A stretch of 11,782 nucleotides of DNA from Smittium mucronatum (taxonomy: Eukaryota; Kickxellomycota; Harpellomycetes; Harpellales; Legeriomycetaceae): the NCBI GenBank assembly GCA_001953115.1, contig LSSL01001941.1:5518-17299 (forward strand), given 5' to 3'. A program made the translations under genes and the position numbers. The notes beneath the pieces were generated by a model. That model saw nothing but the letters and a program-made list of their open reading frames with translations, ran no database searches and was not told the origin of the DNA. This document shows positions 8,970 to 11,782 of this stretch, piece after piece. The first letter of the stretch is position 1; each line of letters begins with the position of its first letter.

Positions 8970-10730
8970 TCAAATTACTTTAGGCACATAATCTTTAAGA
9001 TTTAGTTTTTGATCAAATTTTTATTTATAATATTTAAACACGATTATTAAATACTGAAGATAAATTATACTTATTTAGTAATTGATTAGCTTTTATATAT
9101 TGCTTTTGGTCTCCCACGGTTTTTTTTCATTCCCAAAAATGTGAAATTAATGAGATTCAATCCTCCATCTCTTTGAAGATAATGGTAAACGTGGTAGCAT
9201 TTCTTATTTTTTAAAAAGTTAATATAAGAACATAAAATTCAAATCATCTTTATCTAACGATTTCTTAACGAGACAAATTCTGCTGTTAAAAATCGAGTGC
9301 CCTTTTAAGCTTTGATACGAGCTACGTTTCTCTTTTATTTAAAATTTGGCAAGAAATTCTTCAGTTAATTGGCTGTCAGAAATACCCATATTATTCTCCA
9401 TATCACGAATGCCCAAATCGTAAAAATACCATACTATATCATTTTCTATTTAGGATTTTATATCGTATACCGGGTTTTCAAAGTTGTATTCTTTGCTGGA
9501 ACCCACGTCCTTAAAAACTGAAAAACACAGAGGAATTAATTCTATTAAATACGACTTTTTCCAATAAAAATATCTACTCTTTAACCTTTTTAGTGAGTTT
9601 TTAGTACTGGGTTCTAGGGGATAAACACCTTCATACCACTCAAAAAAAATTTTAATATTATTTTCATCAAATTTACTGATGGTTGCATTCATTTCATCGA
9701 AATCATCCCACTTTTTTTCAATAATAAAAAAAGTACTTTTGAAGGTTTAATCCCTATTTGAAAGCTTTATTTACCTAATATCTAATAGAAAAAAATTTGT
9801 AAAAGTTTCTGGGAATTATTTAGCTAATTTCTGTATATTCCTAACACATGCGCCCAAAATTTTTTTCTTTTGCTTCCAGGTCTAAATATCTTGACAGCTC
9901 TTGATATCTTCTTATCTAAATTGGGAATACAGTATCTAGGATTAAAGGTCAAACCGTGTTATTCTGCTACTTTTTCCATTCTTTTTAGCACCTAAAAGTA
10001 GCTTGATGTGTTCTCGTTTTTTGAAATCTCTATTCCGCTGATTATGAAAGCTCCGTTTAAATTGGTAACTCCTAGTACTATGATGAGATACCCCAAGTCT
10101 ATTAGCTTATACGTAATATCCAATTGGATGTTCTCTGATTTACATGCAATTTTTAATAGAGCTTCTGATGTCATTAATATTGTCATTTAATCCAAAAATA
10201 AATTAATAATGAAATGAAAAAATAATTTTAATACATAGAAGTTTCTGTATCTAGGTTGTAACCGGTTATAAATGGTTTCACAAACTCTGATTTTATATAT
10301 TCAATGATTTTTTTTATAAGGCTGTTGTTAAATGGATTCCTCCAGCATTTTTTTCCTGCTATTCGACAGAATACTGTAAATTCTCTTTGAAGAAAGTTTA
10401 AAAACATCATTTTATAACTTTTCTTGAATTTGCCATGGAATTTTTGTGAGTTTTCGTTTATATTTAATACTAAATTTTTGTCATATAACTGTAACCCAGA
10501 TAAAAAACAACCCTCTGAATTTTCATTACTTTATATATATTTTTTACGCAATTTTTATATACATCTAATCGGGAAAGAGCGTTACAAAGACCCTTTTCTT
10601 TGTCCCTACAGAAAAAAATTGTCGAAGTATACTCTTTTAAGGCTTTTCTTGTACGGATCACACATGTTTTAACTTTGTTATCATCCTTTAGTCCGGGAAG
10701 TTCTTCAACTTCTTTCAGATTTATTTTCAT
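8970..10730 (-). pseudogene. Mutator-like (MULE) transposase, decayed copy
   Basis: Role of the family: DDE transposase that cuts and pastes Mutator-like elements in the nucleus. The minus-strand reading is in four pieces. Piece 1 (10730-10563) starts MKINLKEVEELPGLKDD and holds a zinc-finger-like FFCRDKEKGLCNAL. Piece 2 (10512-10234, another frame) runs from GCFLSGLQLYDKN to FVKPFITGYNLDTETSM. Piece 3 (10186-9737) starts MTILMTSEALLKIACKSENI and continues LDITYKL...GYLIIVLGVTNLNGAF, then LTFNPRYCIPNLDKKISRAV and KKFWAHV. Piece 4 (from 9710) has FFEWYEGVYPLEPSTKNSLK and is TGA-free to 8970. These match the MULE blocks DATYKL, NPRYIMSDA.KAI, CWAHV and TNNxLE. With the pieces joined, the first catalytic Asp is kept (about residue 173), the second is Asn (239) and the Glu is Lys (341); the spacings of 66 and 102 are normal. 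TAA/TAG occur in pieces 3 and 4, the first terminating stop in piece 4 being TAA at 9452-9450. No C-terminal SWIM finger and no terminal inverted repeats are visible. The family call is firm; activity is very unlikely. Confidence 0.8.
10190..10233 (-). other. 44-base AT-only insertion inside the MULE gene
   Basis: Between the two conserved pieces ...LDTETSM and MTILMTSEALL lie 44 bases with only four G/C. The segment starts with TA and is followed by TA on the minus strand; removing it gives ATG-TAA-ATG and restores a continuous frame (Gln or stop at the join). Both edges carry ATTAAA as a direct repeat (a 41-base unit also restores the frame). It has no AG at its 3' edge, so it is not a GT-AG intron. 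Options are a small insertion with target duplication, replication slippage, or a TA-bounded internal eliminated sequence if the DNA is ciliate germline. Confidence 0.35.
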
Positions 10731-10858
10731 TTTTCTGGATTATTTGGAAGAAAATAAAAAATTTTAATACAAAGAATAAAAATTTAATTTTCACTTCCGT
10801 GAATTACTTGAAAATAATTAAATATTTTGGAAATTATAACAATTATTTTTTTCTATAG

Positions 10859-11005
10859 CAAGACCAAAAAATTTTGATCCAATGTATCAATTGTGATCGA
10901 TTTTATATGAATAATTATCTTTATGATGATGTTATTGGACGAAATAATTATTTGTATGAGACCAATGAATTTTGTATGGAAATAACCAAAATTTTATACG
11001 ATTGA
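10859..11005 (+). pseudogene. Unrecognised CxxC-containing reading frame behind a splice-acceptor-like tract
   Basis: 48 standard-code codons, from just after TAG (10856-10858) to TGA at 11003-11005, read QDQKILIQCINCDRFYMNNY, then LYDDVIGRNN and YETNEFCMEITKILYD. The acidic, Cys-bearing composition is unlike AT filler, and the antisense reading is poorer. The bases before it, TATAAC-AATT-A-TTTTTTTCTATAG (about 10833-10858), look like a branch site, pyrimidine tract and AG acceptor, so this may be a downstream exon whose first exon is lost or unseen. An internal ATG at 10907 could also start a 32-residue peptide. CINC may be half of a zinc knuckle. No family recognised. It lies 130 bases beyond the MULE start, on the opposite strand. 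Confidence 0.28.
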
Positions 11006-11782
11006 TTAATTTTTATGCATATTTTTAATCGTAAAGATTGTACAATAAGATTTAGGGATAGCTAATAAATTTCGAATATATTGGTTAAGATTTTACTATT
11101 TTATTCAGAATCGACTGAATTGGACTGGAATTGACTAATCTGAAAATTTGGCCAATAATTTCATTTAATTATTAAGCCTTTTTCGACTAATTTTAACTGA
11201 ATTAGGTAATAAATGCAATTATGTGCCTTTAAATTGAATAAAGGATTTATATTTTATATTCGACAATTAAGTCGAAAGGAACAGTTTTTTCATACATCTT
11301 ACTAAATTTTATCGATATTAATTAGGTTTATACACAAAATATTAATCTATAAAATTTATTTTTTTATTTATAAAGTCTTTTATATTTAAAATTTTGGGTT
11401 TTTTTTAGAAAATAAACCAACCCATAAAGTGATTAATGGTTTTTTGTTGTTTTATTTTTACATTAAAAGATTTTAAAGTGACCAATTTACGTAGAGAATA
11501 TCGATATGTCTAAGATTTTCAGCTAAGTAATATATAATCATAATTCCCACTAAAAATTTATATATTGGTCATTTAATTGATATAATCTGTGATATAATTA
11601 TGTTTTTTGTTCTATTTACTTGAAATCTACCTTTATTTATGCATTTTTATATTTTATATAACATATTATGATGGTTCTAAAAAAAAACTAAGGCACAGTT
11701 TATAGTTTTTAATATTGAGTTAAAATATTAATGTTAAAAGATAAAAAAAAGGTTACAATATATTTTTCTATGGTAGAAAAAA
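11006..11782. other. AT-rich flank without a supported gene
   Basis: Only short open pieces are seen, for example minus LNEIIGQIFRLVNSSPIQSI around 11100-11180, which is too short to call. No RNA gene or long repeat. The DNA becomes nearly pure A/T after about 11300. Confidence 0.45.

Larger units (their letters stand above)
8735..11136 (+). repeat. 12-base direct repeats on both sides of the MULE relic
   Basis: CTGGAATTGACT occurs at 8735-8746 and again at 11125-11136, outside both ends of the MULE coding relic. MULEs make target duplications of about 8-11 bases, so these could mark the insertion. However, the bases just inside the two copies are not inverted repeats of each other, and one such match in a window of this size is about what chance allows. 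Confidence 0.2.

Noticed and set aside
8808..9005. Plus-strand 65-residue ORF
   Set aside because: Hydrophobic, low-complexity start, no recognisable motif, and it overlaps the tail of the MULE reading. A chance ORF is as likely.
10008..10190. Plus-strand 60-residue ORF
   Set aside because: Exactly antisense to the conserved LDITYKL...GVTNLNG block of the MULE, so a shadow.
10424..10672. Plus-strand 82-residue ORF
   Set aside because: Antisense to the MULE N-terminal pieces; composition is that of a shadow.
10405..10730. TGA-only minus ORF whose end overlaps the next ATG as ATGATG, with a similar ATGA at 10184-10187 and at 2789-2792
   Set aside because: Looked like translationally coupled, operon-like ORFs. 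The MULE homology crosses these joins in other frames, so the overlaps are by-products of frame changes.
1..11782. tRNA, rRNA, CRISPR or riboswitch
   Set aside because: No T-arm-like consensus with matching stems, no regular repeat-spacer pattern, and no GC-rich structured RNA region were seen by eye.

Overview
This window is extremely AT-rich (roughly one fifth G+C by eye) and looks like nuclear DNA from a unicellular eukaryote. No long intact gene is visible. Most of it is AT-rich filler of about 80-85% A+T. Scattered through it are short islands of higher G+C that still read as pieces of proteins but are broken by stop codons and frame changes. I read it as a graveyard of transposon and gene relics.

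The strongest feature is on the minus strand at about 8970-10730. It is a Mutator-like (MULE) transposase read in four pieces: an N-terminal zinc-finger-like region, a linker, and the DDE core. The fold signatures are clear, but two of the three catalytic acids are replaced and the frame shifts three times, so this copy should be dead. Weaker relics are: an ISXO2/Merlin-like transposase (minus, 175-454); a FLYWCH/MULE-type zinc-finger piece (plus, 612-803); a run of unrecognised plus-strand coding islands (about 1267-3140); an RRM-like fragment with four in-frame stops but no frameshift (plus, 7610-7864); a helix-turn-helix-like fragment (minus, 8271-8480); and an unrecognised CxxC-bearing reading frame behind a splice-acceptor-like stretch (plus, 10859-11005). 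The only complete small ORF worth listing is a 71-residue putative membrane protein (minus, 4796-5011).

Organism: the base composition, compact relics, and MULE plus Merlin-like sequences would fit a very AT-rich microsporidian (such genomes are known to carry both). This is inference. The alternative is a ciliate or another lineage reading TAA/TAG as glutamine. In several islands the in-frame interruptions are TAA/TAG and rarely TGA, and reading them as Gln joins the pieces. The RRM-like relic argues for plain decay: it has TGA as well as TAA, and one TAA sits where the family has an aromatic residue. I leave the code question open.

There is no sign of an operon, CRISPR array, rRNA or tRNA gene. 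The genes do not form a working system; the common theme is mobile elements and their remains, with MULE and Merlin-like pieces on the minus strand and several unrecognised relics on the plus strand.
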